Below the pieces are notes generated by a model, which saw only the letters and a list, made by a program, of their open reading frames with translations, was not told the DNA's origin and did no database searches. The translations under genes were made by a program, and so were the position numbers. DNA of 64,000 nucleotides. Source: an uncultured Actinomycetes bacterium. Its GTDB lineage: Bacteria > Actinomycetota > Actinomycetes > Nanopelagicales > Nanopelagicaceae. Each line of letters opens with the position of its first letter. Position 1 is the first letter of the stretch. This document shows positions 1 to 9,795 of the stretch, piece by piece. The stretch is from assembly GCA_903822425.1 (NCBI GenBank), contig CAIJOY010000047.1, positions 47,753 through 111,752 of the forward strand. The letters are read 5' to 3'.

Positions 1-823
1 TTGTCATCACTTGATAGGTGGCGATAGTGACGGGACGAATTTCTTTCTTTGCCCCAGAATATTCGCCAATTTCATCTTCGTTTAAAGTCGTGCGCTGCAA
101 TAGTTCTTCTCGCCATTGCCGAGCAGCAATCGTATTTGTTACCAAAATCAAAGTCGTCGCTTTGGCATGGGCCATAGCCGCTGCACCAACAATCGTCTTT
201 CCAGCACCGCAAGGTAGGACAACAACGCCAGATCCTCCGTGCCAAAATCCTTCAGCAGCGAGTTCTTGGTATGGACGAATTTTCCAGCCATCTTGAACTA
301 GATCTATCTCATGGTGTTGGCCATCGACATATCCAGCAAAATCCTCTGCAGGCCAACCCAATCGCAGGAGCGATTGTTTGATGTGACCACGTTGGCTGGG
401 ATGAACGGCAATTGTTTCTGGATCAATTCGTATCCCAAGTAAAGGTGCAATCTTTTTTGCGCGGATAACTTCTTCAAGGACCGCTACATCAGTAGTGATC
501 AATACCAAACCATGTACTGGATCAGCCTCTAAACGCAGGCGGCCATATCGTGACATCGTTTCAGCAACATCAACAAGAATGGAATGCGGAACGGCGTAAC
601 GTGAGTACTTAAGAAGTGTGTCAATTACTTGTTCGGCATCATGCCCAGCAGCACGTGCATTCCAAAGACCTAATGAAGTCAAACGGTAGGTATGGATATG
701 TTCAGGTGATCTTTCAAGTTCGGCAAAGGGTGCAATCGAGCGACGGCATTCTGTGCTTAGTGGATGATCAATGTCCAGAAGTAGAGTTTTGTCACTTTGA
801 ACAATCAGCGGCCCATCAGTCAT
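1..823 (-). CDS. XPB/Rad25-type DNA repair helicase, partial (C-terminus runs off the left edge)
   Basis: Manual reverse translation from the ATG at 823: MTDGPLIVQSDKTLLLDIDHPLSTECRR... through WKIRPYQELAAEGFWHGGSGVVVLPCGAGKTIVGAAAMAHAKATTLILVTNT. Walker A (PCGAGKT) and Q-motif-like RPYQ. Not in the ORF track because there is no stop in the window. Confidence 0.88.
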   Translation of the reverse strand, partial: MTDGPLIVQSDKTLLLDIDHPLSTECRRSIAPFAELERSPEHIHTYRLTSLGLWNARAAGHDAEQVIDTLLKYSRYAVPHSILVDVAETMSRYGRLRLEADPVHGLVLITTDVAVLEEVIRAKKIAPLLGIRIDPETIAVHPSQRGHIKQSLLRLGWPAEDFAGYVDGQHHEIDLVQDGWKIRPYQELAAEGFWHGGSGVVVLPCGAGKTIVGAAAMAHAKATTLILVTNTIAARQWREELLQRTTLNEDEIGEYSGAKKEIRPVTIATYQVMT

Positions 824-1916
824 TCAAAAGTTCCTTGATGAATGCATGAGTGAAATCTGATCTCTCCTGCAAAGCTTTCACGCTGATCCATTCGGTGAGT
901 GCGTGGGCACCGGAACCAACAGCTCCTAGGCCATCAAGTACTTTTGCGCCGGCTTCTGCAGCGAAATTTCCATCACTAGCGCCTCCAACTGCTGCATGGC
1001 CTAAAACCATTCCTAAACTTTGAGCAACTTTTTCAGCGCGTTTGTAAAGTTCTTCAGTTGATTTTAGTTCTAGAGGTGGACGGTTAAGGCCACCTTGGAT
1101 TTCAATGCGGGCTTCTGGATTTTCGTTTTGCAATTCACGAATCGCCTTATCCACTCTGACAAGGTCTGCTTGAAGAAATGAACGCGCATCTACATCGAGG
1201 ACAGCATGGTCTGGAACAGTATTGGCCGTATTGCCAGAATGTAAAAGTGTTGGAACAACAGTTGTTCCGTGCTCTGTATTTTCTAATGCAGCAAGTTTTA
1301 AAATTACGTGAGCAATCTCGACCGTTGTATTGACGCCTTTTTCTGGTTCTAGGCCGGCGTGAGCAGCTCTTCCGTGAACATTGATCTTGTAGTTTGAAGT
1401 TCCCTTACGACCTGTTTTTACTTTCCCATCTACCGCTGCTTCAAATACCAAGACCGCCTTAGCTTTGCGCGAAAGGTCTTTTATAAATTCTTTGGATGTA
1501 TCGCTACCCGTTTCTTCATCAGTGGTTGCAACAAGGGCTACAGAGCCAGTAATTCCTTTTAAGGCGAAAAGGGCTTGTATGAATCCAGCTTTCATATCGA
1601 AAATTCCGGGACCTCTAGCGACATCTCCTTCCACACTCCAAATAGGAGTGAAAGAACCATGTGGCCAGACCGTATCAAGGTGAGCCAAGAGAACAATCTC
1701 AGGTTGTTCTGCACCCCACCAAAACACGGGGCGACCATTCACATCACGAATTTGAGCAGGGATTCCAAGAATTCTTGTGGCGATATCACTTGCTAATTTC
1801 ACAACGTCGTTGCATGCCTTTAAATCTTCAGTAGGAGATTCACATTTCACCAAGGCTTCAAGGGCTGCGAGCATGGGGGCAATTCTGCCGTATTTGTCTT
1901 GATCATGGGAGGTCAT
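816..1916 (-). CDS. M20 family metallopeptidase (ArgE/DapE/carboxypeptidase G2-like)
   Basis: LLAHLDTVWPHG, GPGIFDMKAG, TTDEETGS and GGASDGNFAAEAGAKVLDGLG are M20 metal-binding signatures. Confidence 0.9.
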   Translation of the reverse strand: MTSHDQDKYGRIAPMLAALEALVKCESPTEDLKACNDVVKLASDIATRILGIPAQIRDVNGRPVFWWGAEQPEIVLLAHLDTVWPHGSFTPIWSVEGDVARGPGIFDMKAGFIQALFALKGITGSVALVATTDEETGSDTSKEFIKDLSRKAKAVLVFEAAVDGKVKTGRKGTSNYKINVHGRAAHAGLEPEKGVNTTVEIAHVILKLAALENTEHGTTVVPTLLHSGNTANTVPDHAVLDVDARSFLQADLVRVDKAIRELQNENPEARIEIQGGLNRPPLELKSTEELYKRAEKVAQSLGMVLGHAAVGGASDGNFAAEAGAKVLDGLGAVGSGAHALTEWISVKALQERSDFTHAFIKELLND

Positions 1917-4108
1917 AGGGCAGCGACCCCAGTAATACGCGGGATGCGAAAGGTTTGAAGTTCTCCAGTGCCATGATCGCGTGCAATAAGTGAGCCGGCG
2001 CTAATACTTAATGGATCGATGATGCGATGCGTTGCGGCACCATTGTTATCAGCGTATCCAATGGAGAGCGTGCGTTGTTGTTTGATAAATTCATGAAGAA
2101 TTTCAAGTGTCTCGTTTGCAGTTGTGCGAGGCAAAGCTGTTAAGGCATTAGATGCGATCTGCCGCAATGAACTTTGTTTACTACTCGAGCGTTCTCCTGC
2201 ACGAATAGATCGCAGCGCTGCAGTAAGGGTTTCATCTGTGGGAGCTTCGAGTTCTCCAATAATTCTTGGAGGACGAGGTCGAGCTTTTGCGCGGTTTAGT
2301 TTCATCCCAGCAAGCAAGACTCCAGAACCAGATTCGGCTGCAGGCATATATCCAGCAGCACGCAAATGCGCCATCGCCTCTGTTGCTTCCATGTCGCAGA
2401 CCAAAACTTCTGGAGCAATGCGGCGAATAGGTAAACCCTCAATCTTCTTATCACTGAGAATTTCAGTGAGAATCGAAGGATCTTCGCAACGGATATAAGA
2501 GCTGGTATTGCCAACACGTAATCGACCGTGCCGCTTTGAGACATCGGTAATTAAGTACTCTAAAGGCTGAGGCATCGGTGTCTTAGAAGTCTTTCTTAGG
2601 AAATCTTTAATTTCCTCACCAGTTTTACCGTGATCTAAACCTCGTCGAATTGAAGTTTCACTAAATCGGTAAACGGTTGCACCACCGCGACTTTCGATAT
2701 CAGCAATCGAATCCAGAACTCTTGCCACATGAATTTCTAGCGGTCCTGGGGCAATGGCAGTGTTGTCGCTTTGAATCAGAATGTGATCAACTGGTTTTGG
2801 CAGGTCGGCTTGAATCCCTAGTGCATCTTGTGCAGCTATGAATGCTTGCCCGTACTTAGAAAGTGCGCCTTGACCCGTTAGTCCCAACCACTCAGCTTCA
2901 CGAAGACTCCAGAGCACTAGTTCGCTTTGTAGGCCAGGGTTTCTACGTGATGGTGCGCGCCACTTTATCAACGCCAGAAGCGACTCTATTTCTGGAGTGA
3001 GAAGTGGATTTTGCGCAAGTATTTCTAATGTTAATTTCCGTGTACTGGCTGCGTTAACACGATCAAGTTCAGGGCCAAGTGCTGCAATGTTTTTTGAATC
3101 TGCACGTCCGACTAAACCACTAACACGGGAAGTTATCAGCCAGAGAGATGCAAGATTTCTCCAGCGCAATTCTGCGCTTTGCGTAAGCCATAAATCAAAG
3201 GCATGTGTGGGAAGCACTCGATCATCAGGATCAATAACAACCAATCCACCCAAAAATATAAGTTCGGTAATAAATGCAGCACAGTTCTCATCGACTCCAA
3301 GATGTTCTGCGGCAGATTTCAAGTCACGAACGCCAAGTCCACCAGCTCGAAGTGCGCTAGGAGGTTCTTCAGACCAATAGTTCAGGATCTCTTCACACCA
3401 GCGCAGCATCGTTGCGATGTTTGCAATAGCAGCTCGGTCAACAAGTGCTGCATCAATTTTTTTGCCTTGAACAACTGGTGGATTCGGTTGTGGATTTTTG
3501 TGCAATTTGCCGCCGCGCAAATAAATAGCCACATCCCTTGGAAGGATCACAGTGCGCTGATCTAGTGGCACGAGAAAGTTTTCTTGCAATAACCAAGCAA
3601 TACCAGGACCAGGATTCTTGATATCTCCAACGCTTCCACGAGGAGGGCCCCAAATCAAGCGTTGCAATACTTTTTTGGAAGAATCCGGTGCGTCATCTAA
3701 TTTCTTCATGGATAACTTAGCCATTGATGCTGGTCCTAGACCCGCCGGTTCATTGCCTAGTACTTCACGTAATGAATTTGGAAGGCGATAGCCGTCGGAT
3801 GATTTATACAATAAAGCTAAATTTAAGAGATGCGGGATAACAAATTTTGCAGATGAATCTGTGAGAGAAGTGATCTCTTTCTCAGCGAAGGGTTCATTGA
3901 GCGCAGCACACGCTTCTAGAACTTGAAATTGCCATTCATTAAGTGAATCAACTGCCCGTGCCAAACTCGGTGCAGAACTTGCACGCACGGCAAGTGAGGC
4001 AAACTCAGGCGGAACTGGTGAGACTAGATCTGGGCGAAGAGAGAAAAGCGCGAGCATGGCGGCATCATCGAGCCCGCGCAGGTACTCAGTAAAAGATCGC
4101 GTTTCCAT
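1913..4108 (-). CDS. Helicase-associated domain protein (partner of actinobacterial XPB-type helicase) with C-terminal WYL-like segment
   Basis: 731 aa; N-term LRGLDDAAMLALFSLRPDLVSPVPPEFASLAVRA; C-term LSIGYADNNGAATHRIIDPLSISAGSLIARDHGTGELQTFRIPRI resembles WYL. ATGA overlap with the M20 gene. Confidence 0.75.
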   Translation of the reverse strand: METRSFTEYLRGLDDAAMLALFSLRPDLVSPVPPEFASLAVRASSAPSLARAVDSLNEWQFQVLEACAALNEPFAEKEITSLTDSSAKFVIPHLLNLALLYKSSDGYRLPNSLREVLGNEPAGLGPASMAKLSMKKLDDAPDSSKKVLQRLIWGPPRGSVGDIKNPGPGIAWLLQENFLVPLDQRTVILPRDVAIYLRGGKLHKNPQPNPPVVQGKKIDAALVDRAAIANIATMLRWCEEILNYWSEEPPSALRAGGLGVRDLKSAAEHLGVDENCAAFITELIFLGGLVVIDPDDRVLPTHAFDLWLTQSAELRWRNLASLWLITSRVSGLVGRADSKNIAALGPELDRVNAASTRKLTLEILAQNPLLTPEIESLLALIKWRAPSRRNPGLQSELVLWSLREAEWLGLTGQGALSKYGQAFIAAQDALGIQADLPKPVDHILIQSDNTAIAPGPLEIHVARVLDSIADIESRGGATVYRFSETSIRRGLDHGKTGEEIKDFLRKTSKTPMPQPLEYLITDVSKRHGRLRVGNTSSYIRCEDPSILTEILSDKKIEGLPIRRIAPEVLVCDMEATEAMAHLRAAGYMPAAESGSGVLLAGMKLNRAKARPRPPRIIGELEAPTDETLTAALRSIRAGERSSSKQSSLRQIASNALTALPRTTANETLEILHEFIKQQRTLSIGYADNNGAATHRIIDPLSISAGSLIARDHGTGELQTFRIPRITGVAAL

Positions 4109-4144
4109 AACTTGCCTACATTAGTGGAAGTTGAAGGAGTGCGT

Positions 4145-4921
4145 TTACCGCTCCTTTGATCTACCCCATCGAGGCGTAACTAGCGCGCCTAAGGCAGCGA
4201 GACGGGAGACGACGGGACCAAGAAATCTATTAAGAACACGAGCACGGCGAAAATCGTGGATCGGCCATCCATCGCGTAACGCCCGGATACGCAAGATTGC
4301 ATCTGGATTGATTGCACTTGGGTGCCCAACTGCAAGTAGTAGTGGCAAATCGTTATGACTATCGGAATAGGAATAACAATTCTTCAAATCAAATTCGCGC
4401 TCTTGAGCCAATTCTTGAATTGCTTTTGCTTTTTCTTTACCGTGTAAGAGATTTCCTAGCATCGCTCCTGTGTAGACCCCATCTTTAATTTGAGCTTTAC
4501 TACCCAGTGCGCCAGTGAATCCAAGACGCTGAGATATCAAGTGAGCCATATCTTCGGGAGCCGCTGTAACTAGCCAAACTTCTTCGCCTTGAGATAAATG
4601 AGATTGTGCAATGTCGATTGTGCCTTGCCACAAAGCCGGAGACACATATTGGTCATAAACTTCCTGAGCCATTTTCTCAATCTGAGCAACGTCGTGGCCT
4701 CCGATAAAATCTGTTGCAGCGTTTTGCCAACGTTGAATTTCTTCAGGATTTTCTTTCCCAGTTAACTTAAAGCGCAAATTAGCCAAAACAAAACGGGAGA
4801 CATCTTTCTTAGTAAAAAATCCTCGTTGATACATTCCACGACCAAGGAAATAGAGCGTTGAACCCCTGATGAGCGTGTTATCCACGTCAAAAAAGGCTGC
4901 ACGTTTGGTCACTAGAGCCAT
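4145..4921 (-). CDS. HAD-IB family hydrolase (SerB-like phosphatase)
   Basis: AAFFDVDNTLIRGST (DxDxT) plus SYSDSHNDLPLL motif IV. Confidence 0.88.
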   Translation of the reverse strand: MALVTKRAAFFDVDNTLIRGSTLYFLGRGMYQRGFFTKKDVSRFVLANLRFKLTGKENPEEIQRWQNAATDFIGGHDVAQIEKMAQEVYDQYVSPALWQGTIDIAQSHLSQGEEVWLVTAAPEDMAHLISQRLGFTGALGSKAQIKDGVYTGAMLGNLLHGKEKAKAIQELAQEREFDLKNCYSYSDSHNDLPLLLAVGHPSAINPDAILRIRALRDGWPIHDFRRARVLNRFLGPVVSRLAALGALVTPRWGRSKER

Positions 4922-4971
4922 GGCACAACCTTAGCGGCGACTGCACCCCCGCAACGCTTTATGCTTTACCA

Positions 4972-5592
4972 ATGGCTACTGTTCACGTCCTTAGGCATGG
5001 CGAGGTTGAGAATCCCAAGAAGATTCTTTACGGACGCCAACCAGGTTGGAAGCTTTCACAACGAGGGCAAGAAATGGCTGAAGTTTTAGGTAAGTGGTCA
5101 GAAAGTATTGATCTCGGCGCTCTTCACGTTTCGCCATTGCAACGCGCGCAAGAAACCGCAGCACCGATTGCATCTGCTCAGAAAATTGCAATTACTACAG
5201 ATGATCGACTGATTGAAGCCGCCAATATTTTTGAAGGTAAACCATTTGGAATTGGTGATGGTGCCTTGCTTCATCCCTCTGCGTGGCGACATCTTTGGAA
5301 TCCATGGAAGCCTTCATGGGGCGAACCTTATGTCGAGCAAGTTAGTCGAATGCTTGCAGCGGTTTTCACTGCTCACGAAGCAGCGAATGGAAAAGATGCA
5401 ATCTGCGTTTCCCACCAATTACCGATCTGGATTTTGCGCAGTGCAATCGAAGGTCGACGCATGATTCATGATCCTCGCAAACGCGAGTGCACTTTGGCCT
5501 CGGTGACAAGCATTCACTTCGATGCCGAAAACGTAATTTCTGGTATTACCTATTCCGAACCAGCGCGTCATTTACTTCCAGTGCAAAAGTAA
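4972..5592 (+). CDS. Histidine phosphatase (phosphoglycerate mutase-like) family protein
   Basis: VHVLRHGEVENP (RHG motif) and ICVSHQLPIWILR. Confidence 0.88.
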   Translation: MATVHVLRHGEVENPKKILYGRQPGWKLSQRGQEMAEVLGKWSESIDLGALHVSPLQRAQETAAPIASAQKIAITTDDRLIEAANIFEGKPFGIGDGALLHPSAWRHLWNPWKPSWGEPYVEQVSRMLAAVFTAHEAANGKDAICVSHQLPIWILRSAIEGRRMIHDPRKRECTLASVTSIHFDAENVISGITYSEPARHLLPVQK

Positions 5593-6137
5593 TGAAGAAA
5601 CTTCGCGCCACCACCCTTTTGCTATTGATACCAGCGCTATTAACAAGCTGCGGTGGCGGAGTTTCAACTACTGGATCTGAAAGTTTTATCGCTGGAAATG
5701 GAACAGTGACTTTCATAAATGCGCAGACTCGTGTCCAAGCTCCCACCATCGAGGGCAAAACTCTTGAAGGTGGCACATTTCAGCAAGTAGCTGGAGAAGT
5801 TACTGTTGTAAATGTATGGGCTTCGTGGTGTTCGCCCTGCCGGGCTGAAGCTCCAGCACTGGCTGCCATTTCCAATAAGTATCCAGGGGTTCACTTTGTT
5901 GGGGTGCTTACGCGCGATAACACTGCAACCGCTGTGGCATTTGTTAAAAGATTCAATCTTCCATACCCAACGCTGGTTGATGATTCGATACTTTTGGGAT
6001 TTCACACCTCACTCATTCCCAATGCAATACCTTCAACTTTAATTATTGATAAGAATGGAAAAGTCGCAGGGCGCATTTCCGGAGAAATTACCGTTGCATC
6101 CCTTACTGACTTAATTGATCGGGTGTCTAAGGAATGA
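5592..6137 (+). CDS. TlpA/ResA-type thiol-disulfide reductase lipoprotein
   Basis: In-frame ATG at 5592 (TAATG overlap) gives MKKLRATTLLLLIPALLTSCGGG (lipobox); thioredoxin motif WASWCSPCRAEAP. The longer ORF start at 5487 is less likely. Confidence 0.88.
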   Translation: MKKLRATTLLLLIPALLTSCGGGVSTTGSESFIAGNGTVTFINAQTRVQAPTIEGKTLEGGTFQQVAGEVTVVNVWASWCSPCRAEAPALAAISNKYPGVHFVGVLTRDNTATAVAFVKRFNLPYPTLVDDSILLGFHTSLIPNAIPSTLIIDKNGKVAGRISGEITVASLTDLIDRVSKE

Positions 6138-6859
6138 GAGATTTCTTTGTTGCCCAAATCAATAGTGGATGGTTATTAGCGGCCCTCCCAGTTTCTATCG
6201 TTGCTGGAATCATCTCTTTTCTCTCTCCATGCGTGCTCCCGCTGGTTCCCGGCTATCTTTCTTTTGCTGCGGGATTATCTAAGAGTCGAGGCAAAGTTCT
6301 AGCTGGCTCCATGCTTTTTGTTCTAGGTTTTACATTCTTGTTTGTTTCCTATGGCGCACTCTTTGGTGGTTTAGGTTCAAAGATTTTGTCGCACCAAGGT
6401 CCAATTACAAAAGTTCTAGGTTTGTTCACGATTGCACTTGGTTTTATCTTTATGGGGCGATTCCCGATGATGCCGACTTTCAAACCGAAGATTTCAACGA
6501 CTGGTGGCTTGCTAGGTGCACCACTATTGGGATTTCTTTTTGGAATTGGTTGGACTCCGTGCATTGGACCCGCACTTGCAGCTGTTGAAACACTCGCGGT
6601 TCAACAGGCGAGTGCGATGAGAGGTGCGATTTTATCTTTTGGGTATTGCATTGGCCTTGGAGCGCCCTTCATTCTCTCAGGGCTTTTCTTAGACCGGTCA
6701 GAGAAACTACGACGCTTTCTTTCCCGCCGCGGAAACATAATTACTTATTTTGGTGGCATCATGCTAATCATCATTGGGTTGCTACAACTCTTTGGTTATT
6801 GGGATGACCTCATGAACACCATGCGCTCACTTATTTCTGATTTTAACCCGGTGATTTAA
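6134..6859 (+). CDS. ccdA: Cytochrome c biogenesis protein CcdA
   Basis: ISFLSPCVLPLVPGYLSFAAG and GIGWTPCIGPALAA are CcdA membrane cysteine motifs. Confidence 0.95.
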   Translation: MRDFFVAQINSGWLLAALPVSIVAGIISFLSPCVLPLVPGYLSFAAGLSKSRGKVLAGSMLFVLGFTFLFVSYGALFGGLGSKILSHQGPITKVLGLFTIALGFIFMGRFPMMPTFKPKISTTGGLLGAPLLGFLFGIGWTPCIGPALAAVETLAVQQASAMRGAILSFGYCIGLGAPFILSGLFLDRSEKLRRFLSRRGNIITYFGGIMLIIIGLLQLFGYWDDLMNTMRSLISDFNPVI

Positions 6860-8338
6860 GTGACATCACAAGAGGAAGTAACAGAGATTGGCGGAGTAAG
6901 TGCTTTGCGCTTTCTTTGGCGCCAGCTAACAAGTATGCGCACTGCGCTAATTCTCTTGCTCCTTCTAGGCGTTTTTGCTATTCCAGGATCTTTGATTCCG
7001 CAGCGAACACAGAATCCGATGAAAGTTCGTGAGTATTTTGTTAATGACCCTACTCTTGCTACTTGGATGGATCGGCTTTCACTCTTTGATGTTTACGGCT
7101 CTCCATGGTTTAGTGCCATTTACATACTTCTTTTTATTTCCCTCATTGGTTGCGTACTACCGCGCACTGTGGAACATTTCAAGGCCTCCCGCGCACTGCC
7201 GCCTTTAACACCTAAATATCTTGAACGCATGGAATTTCACCAAAGTTGGAAAGCTTCGGGCAGCGAGTTGGAGAATGCCAGAAGTTGGCTTCGCAAGAAA
7301 CGTTTTCGCATTCAAGAATCCAACGGTGCCCTCTCAACCGAGAAAGGCTATCTTCGTGAAACTGGAAATCTTTTCTTTCATCTAGCACTGATTCTCATTT
7401 TGATTGGCGTTAGCTTGGGAGCTCTTTTTGGGATGAAGGGCGAGGCAATCCTCAGCGTTGGAGAGCGCTTCATCAACATTCCCACTACTTATGATTCTTT
7501 ATCGTATGGAAAACTTTTCAACGATCGTTCCCTTTCACCTTTTACTTTAACCATTGATGATTTTCAAGCTAAATATGACTCGTTAACTAATGCACCTCAG
7601 GATTACACTTTGACGGTAACTGCAACAGATAAGCCTGGAGCTACTCCAGTAAAGAGGATAATTAAAGTTAACAGTCCATTAAGTTTCGGTGCCACCAATG
7701 TTTATTTACAAGCAAATGGTTTTTCTCCGATAGTGACAGTGCGCAATAAAGCTGGCGATGTCGTTTTGCAAGGTGCGATCCCATTTTTGCCACAAGATGC
7801 AAACTTGACCTCAATCGGTGCTATCAAAGTTCCAGATTCAGACCCACAACTTGGTTTCGTCGCATCTTTTGTACCTACTGCTGGGCGTGACGCTGTCCGT
7901 GGCGCCATCTCGGTTTATCCTGAAGCGTTAGATCCAAAACTTCTTTTCTCTATTTGGAAAGGAGATTTAGGCTTAGATCGCGGAACACCCCAATCTGTCT
8001 ACAGAATTGATACTTCCAAAATGAAACAGATCGGTCTAAATTCCCTAAAAATTGGTGAAACATTTAGCTTTGCAGAGGGATCGATCACTTTCGACAACCT
8101 TGTTCCATGGGTAAATCTGCAGGTGGTCAGGGATCCCGGAAAGATTTATGCGCTGCTTGGCGCTATTGTGGCGATCTTGGGATTGCTCGGCTCCTTATTT
8201 ACGCGGCGACGTAGAATTTGGGTACGTGTGAATCAGAACGGAACTATAGAAGTGGCTGGTCTAGCAAAGAACGCGGCACCTGGCTTAGAGAAAGAAATTG
8301 CAGAACTAGTAACGCATTTACAAAAGGAGAGAACGTGA
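6860..8338 (+). CDS. resB: Cytochrome c biogenesis protein ResB
   Basis: LTSMRTALILLLLLGVFAIPGSLIPQR and ...FFHLALILILIGVSLGALFG are ResB-like; operon context. Confidence 0.92.
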   Translation: MTSQEEVTEIGGVSALRFLWRQLTSMRTALILLLLLGVFAIPGSLIPQRTQNPMKVREYFVNDPTLATWMDRLSLFDVYGSPWFSAIYILLFISLIGCVLPRTVEHFKASRALPPLTPKYLERMEFHQSWKASGSELENARSWLRKKRFRIQESNGALSTEKGYLRETGNLFFHLALILILIGVSLGALFGMKGEAILSVGERFINIPTTYDSLSYGKLFNDRSLSPFTLTIDDFQAKYDSLTNAPQDYTLTVTATDKPGATPVKRIIKVNSPLSFGATNVYLQANGFSPIVTVRNKAGDVVLQGAIPFLPQDANLTSIGAIKVPDSDPQLGFVASFVPTAGRDAVRGAISVYPEALDPKLLFSIWKGDLGLDRGTPQSVYRIDTSKMKQIGLNSLKIGETFSFAEGSITFDNLVPWVNLQVVRDPGKIYALLGAIVAILGLLGSLFTRRRRIWVRVNQNGTIEVAGLAKNAAPGLEKEIAELVTHLQKERT

Positions 8339-9249
8339 CACATTCTTCGTGGGCGTACCTTTCAAACTACTTAATTTATTCTGCGATGGCTGTTTACACC
8401 CTTGCATTCTTTGCTCACGCATATGAAACTGCTTGGGCGGTGCGCGCTCCCGAAGGACCTGCCGTAGAAGGCAATCTGTTAGTAAAAACTTTGGATTACT
8501 CTCGCACGGAACGGGTTGCCCGAATCGCAACAGCTTTCATGATCCTTGGTTTTCTCCTTCTCTTTGCCGGTGTTGTAGCACGCGGCATCTCTGCAGGGCG
8601 GGTGCCATGGGGAAATATGTATGAATTCTCAATCACTGGCGCACTTGCTTTCTGCGGCGCCTATTTAGTTGCACTTCGTAAATACGATCTTCGTTGGTTG
8701 GGGCTTTTAGTATCAACTTCGGTTCTCCTTACCCTTGGAACTGCAATAACAGTTCTTTATCGTCCGAGCGCACCGCTTGTGCCTGCTCTTAAATCAACAT
8801 GGTTAGTTATCCATGTTTCTGCTGCGATTGTTTCTGGCGGGGTATTTTTATTAGCCAATACCATCGCTGCTGCTTACCTTTATTTAGATTCCATGGAGCA
8901 AAAAGGTGAACGCAAAGCTTGGGCTAAGCGCTTACCTTCACTCGAAGTGCTTGATCAACTTTCCTACCGCCTTGTCGCCTTTGTGTTCCCACTCTGGACC
9001 TTTGCCGTTATTGCCGGGGCAATTTGGGCAGAGCATGCCTGGGGCAGATATTGGGGCTGGGATCCAAAAGAAACTTGGGCATTCATTACTTGGGTTGCCT
9101 ACGCGGCCTATTTGCATGCGCGTGTAACAGTTGGCTGGCGTGGAAGAAAAGCGGCTTGGCTTTGTCTCTTTGCTGGTTCAACATTCTTATTCAATTACGT
9201 CTATGTCAACATTTGGGGAACCGGCAAGCACACGTACTCTGGTCTATAG
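8335..9249 (+). CDS. ccsB: Cytochrome c biogenesis protein CcsB/CcsA
   Basis: GRYWGWDPKETWAFITWVAYAAYLHARVT is the CcsA WWD-type haem-handling motif; in-frame GTG at 8335 overlaps the resB stop. Confidence 0.93.
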   Translation: MTHSSWAYLSNYLIYSAMAVYTLAFFAHAYETAWAVRAPEGPAVEGNLLVKTLDYSRTERVARIATAFMILGFLLLFAGVVARGISAGRVPWGNMYEFSITGALAFCGAYLVALRKYDLRWLGLLVSTSVLLTLGTAITVLYRPSAPLVPALKSTWLVIHVSAAIVSGGVFLLANTIAAAYLYLDSMEQKGERKAWAKRLPSLEVLDQLSYRLVAFVFPLWTFAVIAGAIWAEHAWGRYWGWDPKETWAFITWVAYAAYLHARVTVGWRGRKAAWLCLFAGSTFLFNYVYVNIWGTGKHTYSGL

Positions 9250-9360
9250 AAAGAGATTTGCTTTCAACCAAATCGCAATCGGCTAGCGCGTCTGAATGCA
9301 ATTGCTCTCTAATAGATCCACAATTACTACACATTTAAGTGTTCCCGAAAGAGGTAAATC

Positions 9361-9552
9361 ATGGCCGTTGTCAGCATCACCATCGAACTAATTGCAGAAA
9401 TTCCACTAACCGTAAATGAAGCAGATCGACAAGAAGATCAGTCCTATATCGATCTTGTAACAGATGCTGCAACCACATTTATGGAAAATAACGATTTAAA
9501 CCAACTAGATTTTCAGATCAAAGTTGTTGGAGATGTGATCGCTGCCGAGTAG
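9361..9552 (+). CDS. Small hypothetical protein (63 aa)
   Basis: ATG preceded by GAAAGAGGTAAATC (SD-like); acidic 63-aa ORF; no family recognised. Confidence 0.6.
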   Translation: MAVVSITIELIAEIPLTVNEADRQEDQSYIDLVTDAATTFMENNDLNQLDFQIKVVGDVIAAE

Positions 9553-9582
9553 GCATGAATTGCTGCGCAGGAACTTGTAGTG

Positions 9583-9612
9583 AAAAACCATCCTCAAATT
9601 CTTGGGGATGGT
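9583..9612 (-). terminator. Intrinsic-terminator-like hairpin on the minus strand
   Basis: Minus strand reads ACCATCCCCAA-GAAT-TTGAGGATGGT followed by TTTTCAC; 11-bp stem with one G-U, then a T tract. Confidence 0.6.
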
Positions 9613-9795
9613 AGTGTGATTAAGCCGCGATGCTTTCTTGGACTTCTTCAATGTCGGCATTCGAGTTTTGTGAAAGTAGCTTGCTCCTTGACTAGGTCTC
9701 ATCAACGATGCCGCAAGTGCGGTCAAAGAGAATAAAGCCTTAAATCGGGCGGTTTTTACATATCTGGCCCTGGAGTTCACTGCGCCTTACCTGTA

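Noticed and set aside
18-296. 92-aa plus-strand ORF at the left edge
   Set aside because: Antisense to the XPB helicase coding sequence, which has clear helicase motifs.
2124-2498. 124-aa plus-strand ORF and other long ORFs inside the 1913-4108 gene
   Set aside because: Antisense shadow ORFs within a well-supported CDS.
4130-4155. Bulged hairpin AAGGAGTGCG...CGCTCCTT between divergently placed genes
   Set aside because: Needs a bulge, overlaps the stop of the HAD gene and has no T tract.
9505-9780. 91-aa minus-strand ORF
   Set aside because: Reads through the hairpin and T tract at 9583-9612 and overlaps the better-supported small ORF at 9361-9552; composition looks non-coding.
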